From: JBBQYD01 sp942493075
GTDB taxonomy: Bacteria; Verrucomicrobiota; Verrucomicrobiia; Limisphaerales; UBA8199
Reading direction: 5' to 3'
Assembly (NCBI GenBank): GCA_942493075.1
Contig: OW818681.1
Coordinates: 434,001-498,000, forward strand
DNA length: 64,000 bases
Below, piece by piece: positions 54,291-62,544 of the stretch (the stretch's first letter is position 1; every line of letters begins with the position of its first letter). The notes beneath the pieces are model-generated. The model did not search any database and was not told where the DNA came from. It saw only the letters and a program-made list of their open reading frames with translations. The translations under genes and the position numbers were made by a program.

Positions 54291-55553
54291 TCAGGAGGGA
54301 ATCACAGCAACATTGCGGCCGCGGTTAAAACCTCCACCATTTCCCAGGGCGCCGAATTTTCCGATCGCCTTCTTCAAAGCTTCTACTTTATCCGTTTTCT
54401 CCCACGTAATGTCGGGATCATTCTTGCCGAAATGGCCGTAGTTCGTGGTCTTCTTATAGATCGGGCGGCGCAGGTTGAGCTGCGTGATAATGTCCGCAGG
54501 CTGGAAGCTGAATACGCTCTTGACCGCGCTGATAATCCGCTCTTCATCCACCGCAGCCGTGCCGAATGTATCCACATGCACGCTCACCGGGTCAGGATAC
54601 CCGATTGCATAGGCAAACTGTACTTCGCACTTGGCCGCGAATCCGGCAGCCACCACGTTCTTGGCAATCCACCGGCCCAGGTACGCCGCACTGCGGTCCA
54701 CCTTCGTCGGATCTTTGCCGGAAAACGCGCCACCGCCATGACGGCCCATCCCGCCGTAGCTATCCACGATGATCTTGCGACCGGTCAACCCGGTATCACC
54801 TTGAGGCCCGCCAACCACGAAACGGCCGGTCGGATTAATCAAATACTCCGTCTTGGCGTTGAGCATTGCTTTTGGCAACACCGCCTTGATGACCTTCTCA
54901 ATGCAGAACTTCTCGATTTCAGAGTGGGACACATCAGCGGCGTGCTGCGTGGAAATAACCACGTTGGTGATCCCCACCGGCCTGCCGTCTTCGTACTGCA
55001 CGGAAACCTGCGACTTGGCGTCCGGGCGCAGCCACTTCACCTTGCCAGCCTTGCGGATCTCTGTGAGCTTCCGACCGAGACGATGCGCATACATGATAGG
55101 CGCCGGCATCAACTCTTCGGTCTCATCGCACGCGTAACCAAACATCAAACCCTGGTCACCAGCGCCCTGCTTGGCTGTCTTCTTGCCCTCCGCTTTGCGG
55201 GCATCCACGCCCTGGGCGATATCGGGAGATTGGCCGGTGATCAGGCAATTAACAAACACCTTGTTGGCGTGAAACACGTCATCGTCATTGGTATAGCCGA
55301 TGTCAGCGATGGCTTTGCGGGTCAAACCGATGAAATCAATGGCTTCGCTCGGGTTCTGAAACTTGATCTTCGGGATGGTGATCTCGCCACCCACAATGAC
55401 AACGTTGGATTTGGCGTAGCATTCGCAGGCCACGCGGCTTGTCGGATCGGCCTCTAAACAGGCGTCCAAGACGTAATCGGAAATAGTATCACAGACTTTA
55501 TCGGGATGCCCCTCGCCGACAGACTCGGAAGAAAAGATGTAGGATTTGCTCAT
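54291..55553 (-). CDS. metK: S-adenosylmethionine synthetase
   Basis: 420-residue MetK, which makes SAM from methionine and ATP. Signatures: FSSESVGEGHPDKVCDTISD, the hexapeptide-like GAGDQGLMFGYACDET, and the P-loop-like GGGAFSGKDPTKVDRSAAYL. The catalytic Lys and metal Asp residues lie in these segments. It is slightly longer than the enteric enzyme (about 384) owing to small insertions. It is first gene of metK-sahH and faces away from the ATPase operon. The leader is too short for a known SAM riboswitch. Confidence 0.97.
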   Translation of the reverse strand: MSKSYIFSSESVGEGHPDKVCDTISDYVLDACLEADPTSRVACECYAKSNVVIVGGEITIPKIKFQNPSEAIDFIGLTRKAIADIGYTNDDDVFHANKVFVNCLITGQSPDIAQGVDARKAEGKKTAKQGAGDQGLMFGYACDETEELMPAPIMYAHRLGRKLTEIRKAGKVKWLRPDAKSQVSVQYEDGRPVGITNVVISTQHAADVSHSEIEKFCIEKVIKAVLPKAMLNAKTEYLINPTGRFVVGGPQGDTGLTGRKIIVDSYGGMGRHGGGAFSGKDPTKVDRSAAYLGRWIAKNVVAAGFAAKCEVQFAYAIGYPDPVSVHVDTFGTAAVDEERIISAVKSVFSFQPADIITQLNLRRPIYKKTTNYGHFGKNDPDITWEKTDKVEALKKAIGKFGALGNGGGFNRGRNVAVIPS

Positions 55554-55598
55554 AACAAGGCTGCTGTTGAGTTAGTCATATTGACGTATCAGGATAAG

Positions 55599-55626
55599 AT
55601 GATATATCAAAAACAAAGCCCGTCAA
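55599..55626 (-). promoter_or_regulatory. Housekeeping-type promoter of metK
   Basis: On the minus strand TTGACG (55621-55626) and TATCAT (55599-55604) are separated by 16 bases. The predicted start lies near 55592, giving a leader of about 40 bases. The -10 region overlaps a TGATATATCA palindrome (55600-55609). Confidence 0.65.
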
Positions 55627-55709
55627 CCGTGTTTCGGCAAGATAGCTCTTTGTTGCTTTTGCTAGGCGTTCATCTACGCGATGAAAATTCAAATAAACAT
55701 ACGTTGCTA

Positions 55710-55737
55710 TTGACGTACGTGCAAAACAACGTATGAT
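55710..55737 (+). promoter_or_regulatory. Housekeeping-type promoter of the ATPase operon
   Basis: TTGACG (55710-55715), a 16-base spacer and TATGAT (55732-55737) stand just before the ATG at 55745. The predicted start is at or within one or two bases of the ATG, so the transcript may be leaderless. The upstream ATG at 55733 lies inside the -10 box and cannot be used from this promoter. A second match, TTGACG (55581) N16 TATATC, occurs further upstream. Confidence 0.6.
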
Positions 55738-55744
55738 GTGGGGC

Positions 55745-56914
55745 ATGAAGGCAAATCCTGGCGGGCATATAGCTCCGGACGAGGCCATCGGTCGCGAACT
55801 ACTGATCGATAACATCTGGAGCGTTCTGGAATCCCAGAGCATCTACATGAATTCCGAGCGCCGCATCGGAAAAACCACCATTCTCGAGATTCTTGCTCAC
55901 AGTCCACGCGAGGGTTGGCGAATCGCGAAGAAAGATCTGGAGGGCTGTCACACGCCGCTTGAGTTCGCAACCGCTGTTTGTGAGCAGATTCACCAATTCT
56001 TGGGAACTTCTCAAAGAGCGTTTCGCCGTGTGAAGGAGTTCGTGGGGCAGATGGGAGGAACGGAAATAGGAGGGGTTCTAAGGTTGCCGGAGGGGAAAGA
56101 GAGAGAATGGAAGACACTCCTTGAGAAGGTATTTGAGGATCTGCAAGCCGCCCAGGAGCATGGTCCTCGCATCCTCTTCTTATGGGATGAAGTGCCTTTC
56201 ATGATTGACAACATCCGGAAGCACGAAACCGAGAAGACCGCGATGGAGGTGCTGGACGTATTGAGATTCGTTCGGCAAACAAACCCCACGGTTAGGATGA
56301 TCATGACCGGTTCAGTGGGTCTTCACCATGTGCTGACGACGTTAAGAAAAGCCGGGTATGCAAATGAACCGACCAATGACATGATGCAACTGGATGTCCC
56401 GGTTCTGACGCCAGCCAAAGGAGCTGAACTGGCAGAATCCCTCATCAAGGGCGAAGAAATCGGTTGCGATGATACCGCAGCACTGAGCCGCCACCTGGCA
56501 AACGCAGCGGACTATTTTCCTTTCTACATACATCATCTGGTTCGCCAGCTAAAATTTGCAAATCAGAGACCCGATCGGAAGCTGATCAATGAGGTGGTAC
56601 AACAGCAACTCACCGATCCGAACGATCCCTGGAAACTCAGGCACTATCGAACACGGATTCCGACATATTACGGGGCTGATGAGGAACCGGTGCTGTCCAT
56701 CCTGGATGTTCTAGCTATAGAACGAGTGCCACTCGGATTGGAACAGATAGCTCAAAAAATTAGCGGCACAGTGCCGGCCTTGAACATGGAACAGCTCCGA
56801 TCGATTCTGAGATTGTTGGAATGCGATCACTATATTGTCAGAAAGGGCAAGGGTTACACCTTCAAGTATCCCCTGATTTGCCGCTGGTGGCGTCTGGACC
56901 GTTCGATTTCTTAG
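55745..56914 (+). CDS. P-loop ATPase with C-terminal winged helix (archaeal-ATPase/AAA_16-like)
   Basis: 389 residues. The Walker A motif is the RRxGKT type of the archaeal-ATPase group, NSERRIGKTTIL (about 36-47). Walker B is RILFLWDEVPFMID (about 142), and a sensor-1-like VRMIMTGSVGLHHVL follows. The C-terminal part (about 310-389, VLSILDVLAIERVPLGLEQI, LRLLECDHYIVRKGKGYTF) is a winged helix. The signature IGRELLIDNIWSVL at the N-terminus is the usual lead into this ATPase class. It is seven bases from the larger ATPase gene, so the two form an operon. Function unknown; a sensing or defence role is an inference. Confidence 0.82.
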   Translation: MKANPGGHIAPDEAIGRELLIDNIWSVLESQSIYMNSERRIGKTTILEILAHSPREGWRIAKKDLEGCHTPLEFATAVCEQIHQFLGTSQRAFRRVKEFVGQMGGTEIGGVLRLPEGKEREWKTLLEKVFEDLQAAQEHGPRILFLWDEVPFMIDNIRKHETEKTAMEVLDVLRFVRQTNPTVRMIMTGSVGLHHVLTTLRKAGYANEPTNDMMQLDVPVLTPAKGAELAESLIKGEEIGCDDTAALSRHLANAADYFPFYIHHLVRQLKFANQRPDRKLINEVVQQQLTDPNDPWKLRHYRTRIPTYYGADEEPVLSILDVLAIERVPLGLEQIAQKISGTVPALNMEQLRSILRLLECDHYIVRKGKGYTFKYPLICRWWRLDRSIS

Positions 56915-56921
56915 CCGTTGT

Positions 56922-59426
56922 ATGGCAGCGCGCAAGTTCATTTCTCGTTTTTCACCAGGGCGAACTGATCCAGCGGATCTAGAAGCCATCTTTGTACAAC
57001 GAAAACGTCTGCTCGATCATGCGCTGGAGCAAGTGCGCGAGAGTGCACTAACAAAGAACAAACATTACCAACTGTTTGTCGGCCCGCGCGGGTCAGGCAA
57101 GACGCACTTACTTGCGCTGCTTTCCCATCGGGCCAGGAACCTGCCCGAGCTTGCCGACAAGCTCAGAATAGCATGGCTAAACGAGGATGAAACCAGCACA
57201 TCCATGCTGGACCTATTCGTTCGCATTCACCGAGCGCTTGAGGAAGCTTATCCGACGGAGTTTCCAAGGGCTGAGCGTGAATTGCTTTTTGACGAGTCTC
57301 CTGAGCAGGCGAGGTTCAAGCTGGAAAAGCTCCTCCTCAGCAAGCTCGACAATCGAACTCTGCTGATTCTGATCGAGAACGTTGATTTGCTTTTCGAGGC
57401 TTTCGGTGCAAAAGACCAGAGGAACCTGCGTGGGTTTATCCAAGACCACCCAACTTTCACGATAGCAGCTACGGCACAGCGACTCTTCGAGGGGATTAGC
57501 AGCCGAGAGGCGCCGTTCTTTGGCTTTTTCCAGACCGAGCACCTTAAGCTCCTCACTGTTGACGAGGCTGCAGAGTTGCTTAGGAACATCGCTCGCTTGA
57601 ATTCTGACTCTCAACTCGAGGAGTTCCTTTCGACAGCCAAGGGCCGTTCGCGGGTTCGCGCTCTTCACCACATATCGGGGGGGAATCACAGGATCTTTAT
57701 TGTTCTCTCTGAGTTCATCACCCGGGACTCTCTGGAGCAGTTAGTTCAACCTTTCGAAGAGTTGGTGGACGATTTAACTCCCTATTATCAGGAAAGAATC
57801 CGGTCACTGGCACCTTTGCAGAAGAAAATCGTCGAGTTTCTATGCAGCGTAGAAGGCACAGTCCCTGTGAAGGAGATCGCTCGCAACCTCTTTTCCACGC
57901 ACCAGACGATATCCTCGCAGCTTAAGGCCCTGCGCGAAATGGGTTATGTAGAAAGCCGCCAGGATGGCCGCGAATCGCGATACGAATTAGCCGAGCCGCT
58001 CATGCGCCTCTGCGTGAGTGTGAAGGCAACCAGAAAGACTCAGCCTTTGCGGCTGGTGGTGGACTTTCTCCGAATCTGGTACGACAACGAAACGCTACAG
58101 TATCACCTAACCAAGCTGCCCGAAACCGGTCGGGAACGCGAATACGTCCGTTTTGCGATGGAGAGGATGAGCATACAACCGATCCACCCCCGCATAAGCT
58201 ATCTTTTGTCGGACCTTGAACCATGCCAGGTTCTTAGAAAGCAGGACAAATGGGTCAGTGACATTTTAAGGGAGTGCTCGGACCTGGATCACAGCCACCA
58301 ACATAAAGACCTAATCGAATCCCTATCGCGCGCCTTGAAGGCTAAAGGTTTGGCTGCACCGTCGCAGGCCCGCCTTTTTAACCTGCGTGCTATGGCTCGT
58401 TTTCAGACAGGCCGGCATGAAGAGGCGATTGAGGACTGTACTCAAGCAATCGAACTCAAAGACGTGAGTGTAACCCAACTCGCCATGACGCTAATCAATC
58501 GCGGATGGCTACTCGGCCAACTCGGTCGCACCGAAGAACAAGTGGCGGATTACACGAGGGTGATCGAGCTCAAAAAGGCGCCCATCGACACAGTTGCCGT
58601 TGCTCTGATCAATCGTGGGATTGCATTTGTTCAGCTCGGTCGTAGCGAGGAGGCGGTCATGGACTTCACTCGGGTAATTGAGCTCAAAGATGTGCCAGTC
58701 GACCAACTCGCGAAGGCTCTAGTCCTGCGTGGTCTAGCCCATGGGCAGATCGGACGAACTGATGAGGAGATCGCGGACTGCACTCGTGTAATCGAGCTCG
58801 TCAATGTCTCGACAGAGCAACTCGCCGACGCTCTTGCCGTTCGTGGCAACGCATTCGGGCAACTCGGCTGTAGCGATGAGGCGATCGCGGACTATGATCG
58901 AATCATCAATAGATTAAGGGCTCCAGCGACATTAGTTGCGGAAGCTTCTTGCGGTTGGGCTTTCGAATTGTTCACCCAAACGAAATGGGACAGTGCATTA
59001 GCAAGGCTGGAAATCGCGCTTTCGTTGTCAAAGGAGCCGTCCTTAGGGCTGTCATCGTTTGTCTCCTCCTATCTTCGGATTCTTGCCAGGTCTTCGGTCG
59101 GCGAGAGGGATTGGGACAAAGTAATCGCCTCGCTCGCGGAGGTCTATAAGAAACACAATGCTCTCACCCACCTTGGTGCCGGACTGGTTAAGAGTCTTTT
59201 CCACCTGCAGAAGAGCTTCCTCAATGCGGATGGGCTTCTTGCCTGGAGAAGGGTTTGGATGAGTATTGGGGCTGAGTACCCGGAGCTGAGTGTCTCCTTG
59301 CGCATATTCTCAACCGGGATTGACTACTTAATGGAGCCGGATGAAGTTGTATTCCTGCGACTAGCCAAGGAAGAAAGAGAAATACTGAGGGAAGTCCTGG
59401 GGCTGAGAATTTCGGAGAAACCTTGA
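56922..59426 (+). CDS. STAND-like ATPase with winged helix and TPR-like repeats
   Basis: 834 residues. The N-terminal P-loop domain has Walker A FVGPRGSGKTHLL (about 52-64), Walker B TLLILIENVDLLFEAF (about 146-161) and TIAATAQRLFEGISS. A MarR/ArsR-type winged helix (about 295-365) reads IVEFLCSVEGTVPVKEIARN, SSQLKALREMGYVESRQDGR. After a helical linker come five units of exactly 38 residues (about 490-675) with the pattern LxNRGxxxxQLGRxEEAxxD, TRVIEL, then a less regular helical tail. The build, nucleotide switch plus superhelical sensor, is that of STAND proteins. Second gene of the operon; no nuclease, protease or membrane effector is fused. Confidence 0.85.
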   Translation: MAARKFISRFSPGRTDPADLEAIFVQRKRLLDHALEQVRESALTKNKHYQLFVGPRGSGKTHLLALLSHRARNLPELADKLRIAWLNEDETSTSMLDLFVRIHRALEEAYPTEFPRAERELLFDESPEQARFKLEKLLLSKLDNRTLLILIENVDLLFEAFGAKDQRNLRGFIQDHPTFTIAATAQRLFEGISSREAPFFGFFQTEHLKLLTVDEAAELLRNIARLNSDSQLEEFLSTAKGRSRVRALHHISGGNHRIFIVLSEFITRDSLEQLVQPFEELVDDLTPYYQERIRSLAPLQKKIVEFLCSVEGTVPVKEIARNLFSTHQTISSQLKALREMGYVESRQDGRESRYELAEPLMRLCVSVKATRKTQPLRLVVDFLRIWYDNETLQYHLTKLPETGREREYVRFAMERMSIQPIHPRISYLLSDLEPCQVLRKQDKWVSDILRECSDLDHSHQHKDLIESLSRALKAKGLAAPSQARLFNLRAMARFQTGRHEEAIEDCTQAIELKDVSVTQLAMTLINRGWLLGQLGRTEEQVADYTRVIELKKAPIDTVAVALINRGIAFVQLGRSEEAVMDFTRVIELKDVPVDQLAKALVLRGLAHGQIGRTDEEIADCTRVIELVNVSTEQLADALAVRGNAFGQLGCSDEAIADYDRIINRLRAPATLVAEASCGWAFELFTQTKWDSALARLEIALSLSKEPSLGLSSFVSSYLRILARSSVGERDWDKVIASLAEVYKKHNALTHLGAGLVKSLFHLQKSFLNADGLLAWRRVWMSIGAEYPELSVSLRIFSTGIDYLMEPDEVVFLRLAKEEREILREVLGLRISEKP

Positions 59427-59454
59427 TCCAGGTTTCGTGGACGCATGCCCGAGC

Positions 59455-59781
59455 CTAGCTTCTCGCCAATCGGCGCAGAGCCTCCCGAGTCGCTTCATTT
59501 TCTGTGACTCTCGCCAACTCCTGCTCTGTTTGGTTTCGAAAGCTATCTGCCGCTCGCCCGGTTTCGATGAGGTAAAGGGCCTGACGCAGGCGATCAATGA
59601 GCTGCCAATCATCGTCGGTAATGTCACGCGCCTTGTTATCTCCGTTGGCGCGCGCAAAACCGTCATTATCGCCACCGAACTTTTCGTATATCTGGACTTT
59701 TAGCAAGGTGAGCATGGTTCGTAGCTCGGCGGCTGAGCAAAAAAGCTCCCGACCCGATTTATGGCCTTGGAAGGCACTCAA
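59455..59781 (-). CDS. Small hypothetical helical protein
   Basis: 108 residues from a TTG at 59779-59781, the only start between the upstream stop and the coding part, with GAGGGAG upstream. The sequence AELRTMLTLLKVQIYEKFGG, WQLIDRLRQALYLIETGRAA and TENEATREALRRLAR is almost all helical and acidic/basic balanced. No family is recognised. It is convergent with the ATPase operon and close to rpoZ on the same strand, 158 bases after a smaller gene. Confidence 0.6.
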   Translation of the reverse strand: MSAFQGHKSGRELFCSAAELRTMLTLLKVQIYEKFGGDNDGFARANGDNKARDITDDDWQLIDRLRQALYLIETGRAADSFRNQTEQELARVTENEATREALRRLARS

Positions 59782-59939
59782 TGCGAGCTGCCCACTCCCT
59801 CAACGAAGGCTCCCTCTCAAATTCCACCAAACGGTAACGCTTGGCCTGCCTGGATAACGACGCTGCATCGTCGGCTTCGATTCGACATGACTGCACGAGC
59901 TCTGGCATGGAAAAGGGGTCGTTTACGATGCAAACGCTG

Positions 59940-60125
59940 TCAATTCCAATCTGCCAGGATCTTCTCGGCTTTGGCCACTTCGGCCTCCGAGCCAGTGAAG
60001 CTGAATTTCATTTTTCCAGCCCGGCGACCGATGATCACTTTGACAGTAGTCAAGCCGTTGCGCTGCATGCGCAGGTGAAGTTGTTTGTGGGCTTCGTGGT
60101 TTCCGTGGTGTTGGAGGCTATTCAT
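59940..60125 (-). CDS. Small hypothetical protein downstream of rpoZ
   Basis: 61 residues from the ATG at 60125 (an open frame reaches back to 60254 but would overlap rpoZ). The C-terminal part TTVKVIIGRRAGKMKFSFTG, SEAEVAKAEKILADWN looks like a beta-beta-alpha unit. It lies 61 bases after rpoZ, so it may be in its operon. No family is recognised. Confidence 0.55.
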   Translation of the reverse strand: MNSLQHHGNHEAHKQLHLRMQRNGLTTVKVIIGRRAGKMKFSFTGSEAEVAKAEKILADWN

Positions 60126-60186
60126 GATGGATCTTTGGTTACGAGCAATGCGTGTGCAAGGAGCAATCTTCGGTTCCTGTTTTTGT

Positions 60187-60462
60187 CTAGACAACTTTCG
60201 TCCAGTGCTGCGGACGACGGCGGTTCTTGCCCGAGGCGCGGACAAGGCTAACAATTGGGGGCAGCTCGAAGCCGATCTTGTCCTCGATTATTTCCCGTAG
60301 AGCAATGTCTGCCATACCGAGATTCTCAATGTTCGCCACCATTGGTCTGCACCGACCGCCCGCACCAGAGTTCAACTGGCGGACACGTTGCGAAACGATG
60401 TTAACCAGGACGTTAGCATTGACTACTTTGGCAAGGGCTTCTTTAACAAATATGGGATTCAT
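60187..60462 (-). CDS. rpoZ: RNA polymerase omega subunit (RpoZ-like)
   Basis: 91-residue protein matching small omega subunits of the Verrucomicrobiota type. It starts MNPIFVKEALAKVVNANVLV, then NIVSQRVRQLNSG, RPMV and ADIALREIIEDKIGFEL, the conserved omega helix region. A basic tail (RASGKNRRRPQHWTKVV) ends it. Omega aids assembly of beta' into RNA polymerase. Family conservation is modest in this length range, so the call is likely rather than certain. Confidence 0.75.
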   Translation of the reverse strand: MNPIFVKEALAKVVNANVLVNIVSQRVRQLNSGAGGRCRPMVANIENLGMADIALREIIEDKIGFELPPIVSLVRASGKNRRRPQHWTKVV

Positions 60463-61127
60463 AGACTTTTCTTACGCGGACCTCTGCACAGACTCCGAGT
60501 CGGAAGAGGTGGTCTGGGACTGCTCCGTGCAGACACTCTCCCAGGAGCATCCAGCAGAGTAGGGGCCAACATCCATCGGTTCAGAGCAACTGGTTAACAG
60601 TTAGTCACTTGGGATGAAACCGGGCAAATGCGAGGCCTTCCAGCGAAGGCCCTCACCTTGCAATGTGCACGAGGCCCGGGCATACAATCATGCATTTCGC
60701 ATGGTCGCTATTGAGCCTCTTGGTCATCCGCAGATGGACGCAGATTAGATGTACGGCAGCAAGCCAGTAGGCGAGGAACTGAGTTTCCGCGAAGCGACGT
60801 AAAAGAGCCGGCTCGACTCTTTGTCTGGCAGTTGCGGGTTGGCAGAGCAGGTGGATGCTAACAGTCCGTCGAGGCAGACGCGCTTATAAGATAAAGAGAT
60901 AGCATATAGGCGCCTCCGATCCAGGACCCTGTTTAAAAGCCTTAAGAGGACTACCTCGCGCAACTGATTGACATTCAGTAAATTCAGTCTGAATCTTTGC
61001 TAAAACACGGTCGCATTTCAGTCTGGCACAGATCATGTAATAGGTGATGTGCTGAACCGAACTATCAGCAGGACAGACAGTCAGCCCATCGGGAAGACCC
61101 AGTCGCTCCTAAGTCAGAGAGGTAAAC
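60463..61127. other. Intergenic region upstream of rpoZ and rtcB
   Basis: About 660 bases between divergent genes. It holds a CGCAGATGGACGCAGATTAG repeat word near 60730-60750 that also occurs as GCAGATGGCACAGATGGACG near 26750, and a sigma-54-like site at 61024. No coding frame is convincing. Confidence 0.5.
61024..61038 (+). promoter_or_regulatory. Possible sigma-54 promoter of rtcBA (weak)
   Basis: TGGCACA-GATC-ATGT has a perfect -24 half, but the -12 half is ATGT instead of TTGC and lacks the C of the invariant GC. It lies about 90 bases before rtcB. In E. coli rtcBA is RpoN/RtcR-dependent, which makes the site worth noting, but the match is incomplete and no rtcR is in view. Confidence 0.3.
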
Positions 61128-62522
61128 ATGAACACGAAAGATTTGATCCAATTAGGAGTGCCGCCGGGCGAAACTTCGCGGCGCGGTATGGAGTATATCG
61201 CGCGCTACGTCCTTAAGGGGCTCGATAGATCGAAGCTCGCCGAGGATGTGACCGCGGTGGTGCGCGATCCCGCGGCTTTTGCTGACGATGAATTGCGGGG
61301 TGAATTCGCCAAATCCCTGCTGCGCTGCGAACGCGTAATTCGTGAAGCTCCCGCTGCCTGGAAGCAGTGGGGTGAGGGGCTCGAACCTGAAGCGATTAAC
61401 CAAATGGGCCGTGCCTGCCAGTTGCCTGTCGCTGTTGCAGGCGCGCTCATGCCGGATGCGCATGTGGGTTACGGCCTGCCGATCGGCGGTGTGCTCGCCA
61501 CCGATGGCGCAGTGATCCCGTATGCCGTGGGGGTAGATATCGCCTGCCGCATGAAGCTGACAGTGCTGGATCTCCCCTTGCGCGAATTGGATCGCCAGCG
61601 CGAGCACCTGATCAAAGCCATCGAAACGGAAACCCGCTTCGGGGTCGGTGCCACGTTCAAGCAGCGGCGCGAGCATGATGTAATCGATGCCGATTGGTCG
61701 GTGAGCCCGGTGACCAAACAAAACAAGGAACGCGCATGGGCTCAGCTTGGAACCAGCGGAAGCGGTAATCACTTTGTGGAGTTTGGAACGTTCACAAACG
61801 AGAATGAAGTGGAGGGCCTGCCTGCCGGCCAATACGTGGCTTTGCTGAGCCATAGCGGAAGCCGCGGAACCGGTGCGTCGGTCTGCGATTACTACAGCAA
61901 ACTGGCCATGGCACAGCACCCGAACCTGGCCAAGGAGCATAAACACCTGGCCTGGTTGTCGCTCGATTCGGAGGACGGCCAGGAGTACTGGGCGGCCATG
62001 GAGTTGATGGGCCGCTATGCCGCTGCGAATCATTCGTTGATTCATCGGCATATCTCCGAGCACCTCCGGGTGAACGTGCTTTTGGATGTTGAGAACCACC
62101 ACAATTTCGCCTGGAAAGAGCGCCACGTTATTGATGGAGTCGAACGCGATGTGGTTGTGCATCGCAAAGGCGCTACGCCAGCAGGTGTCGGTGTCATGGG
62201 GATCATCCCCGGCTCGATGGCGTCGCCCGGTTACCTTGTTCGCGGAAAGGGCAATGAGGACTCCTTGAAGTCCGCATCGCATGGGGCCGGACGTGTCATG
62301 AGCCGCACCAAGGCGATGGAGACGTTCGAATGGGAGAAGGTGAACCGGGTGCTGAAGGACCGCGGCGTGAAGCTCATTTCGGCCGGACTCGACGAAGTTC
62401 CTATGGTGTATAAAGACATCCACCAGGTGATGGCCGCACAGGCCGACCTTGTGGAAGTGCTCGGGCGGTTCGATCCGAAACTTGTCAAAATGGCGCCGCA
62501 TGGCGAGCGCCCAGAGGATTAG
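61128..62522 (+). CDS. rtcB: RtcB, RNA-splicing ligase
   Basis: 464-residue GTP/Mn-dependent ligase that joins 2',3'-cyclic phosphate or 3'-phosphate ends to 5'-OH ends. Conserved pieces: MPDAHVGYGLPIGGVLATDG, VGVDIACRM (metal Asp and Cys), LGTSGSGNHFVEF, HSGSRGTG, the active-site segment HRKGATPAGVGVMGIIPGSM and SHGAGRVMSRTKA. The catalytic His is in VENHHNF/HRKGATP context. SD GAGAGG precedes the ATG. It is 22 bases from rtcA, forming an RNA-repair pair. Confidence 0.95.
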   Translation: MNTKDLIQLGVPPGETSRRGMEYIARYVLKGLDRSKLAEDVTAVVRDPAAFADDELRGEFAKSLLRCERVIREAPAAWKQWGEGLEPEAINQMGRACQLPVAVAGALMPDAHVGYGLPIGGVLATDGAVIPYAVGVDIACRMKLTVLDLPLRELDRQREHLIKAIETETRFGVGATFKQRREHDVIDADWSVSPVTKQNKERAWAQLGTSGSGNHFVEFGTFTNENEVEGLPAGQYVALLSHSGSRGTGASVCDYYSKLAMAQHPNLAKEHKHLAWLSLDSEDGQEYWAAMELMGRYAAANHSLIHRHISEHLRVNVLLDVENHHNFAWKERHVIDGVERDVVVHRKGATPAGVGVMGIIPGSMASPGYLVRGKGNEDSLKSASHGAGRVMSRTKAMETFEWEKVNRVLKDRGVKLISAGLDEVPMVYKDIHQVMAAQADLVEVLGRFDPKLVKMAPHGERPED

Positions 62523-62544
62523 TCAACCCAGGGGAAGCGTAGAG

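Noticed and set aside
55554..55598. SAM riboswitch in the metK leader
   Set aside because: The leader after the predicted promoter is about 40 bases and shows no SAM-I, SAM-II or SAH aptamer pattern; only a weak GTCA-ATA-TGAC hairpin is present.
61152..62501. 449-codon frame opposite rtcB
   Set aside because: Antisense shadow of rtcB caused by high third-position GC; the RtcB motifs are on the plus strand.
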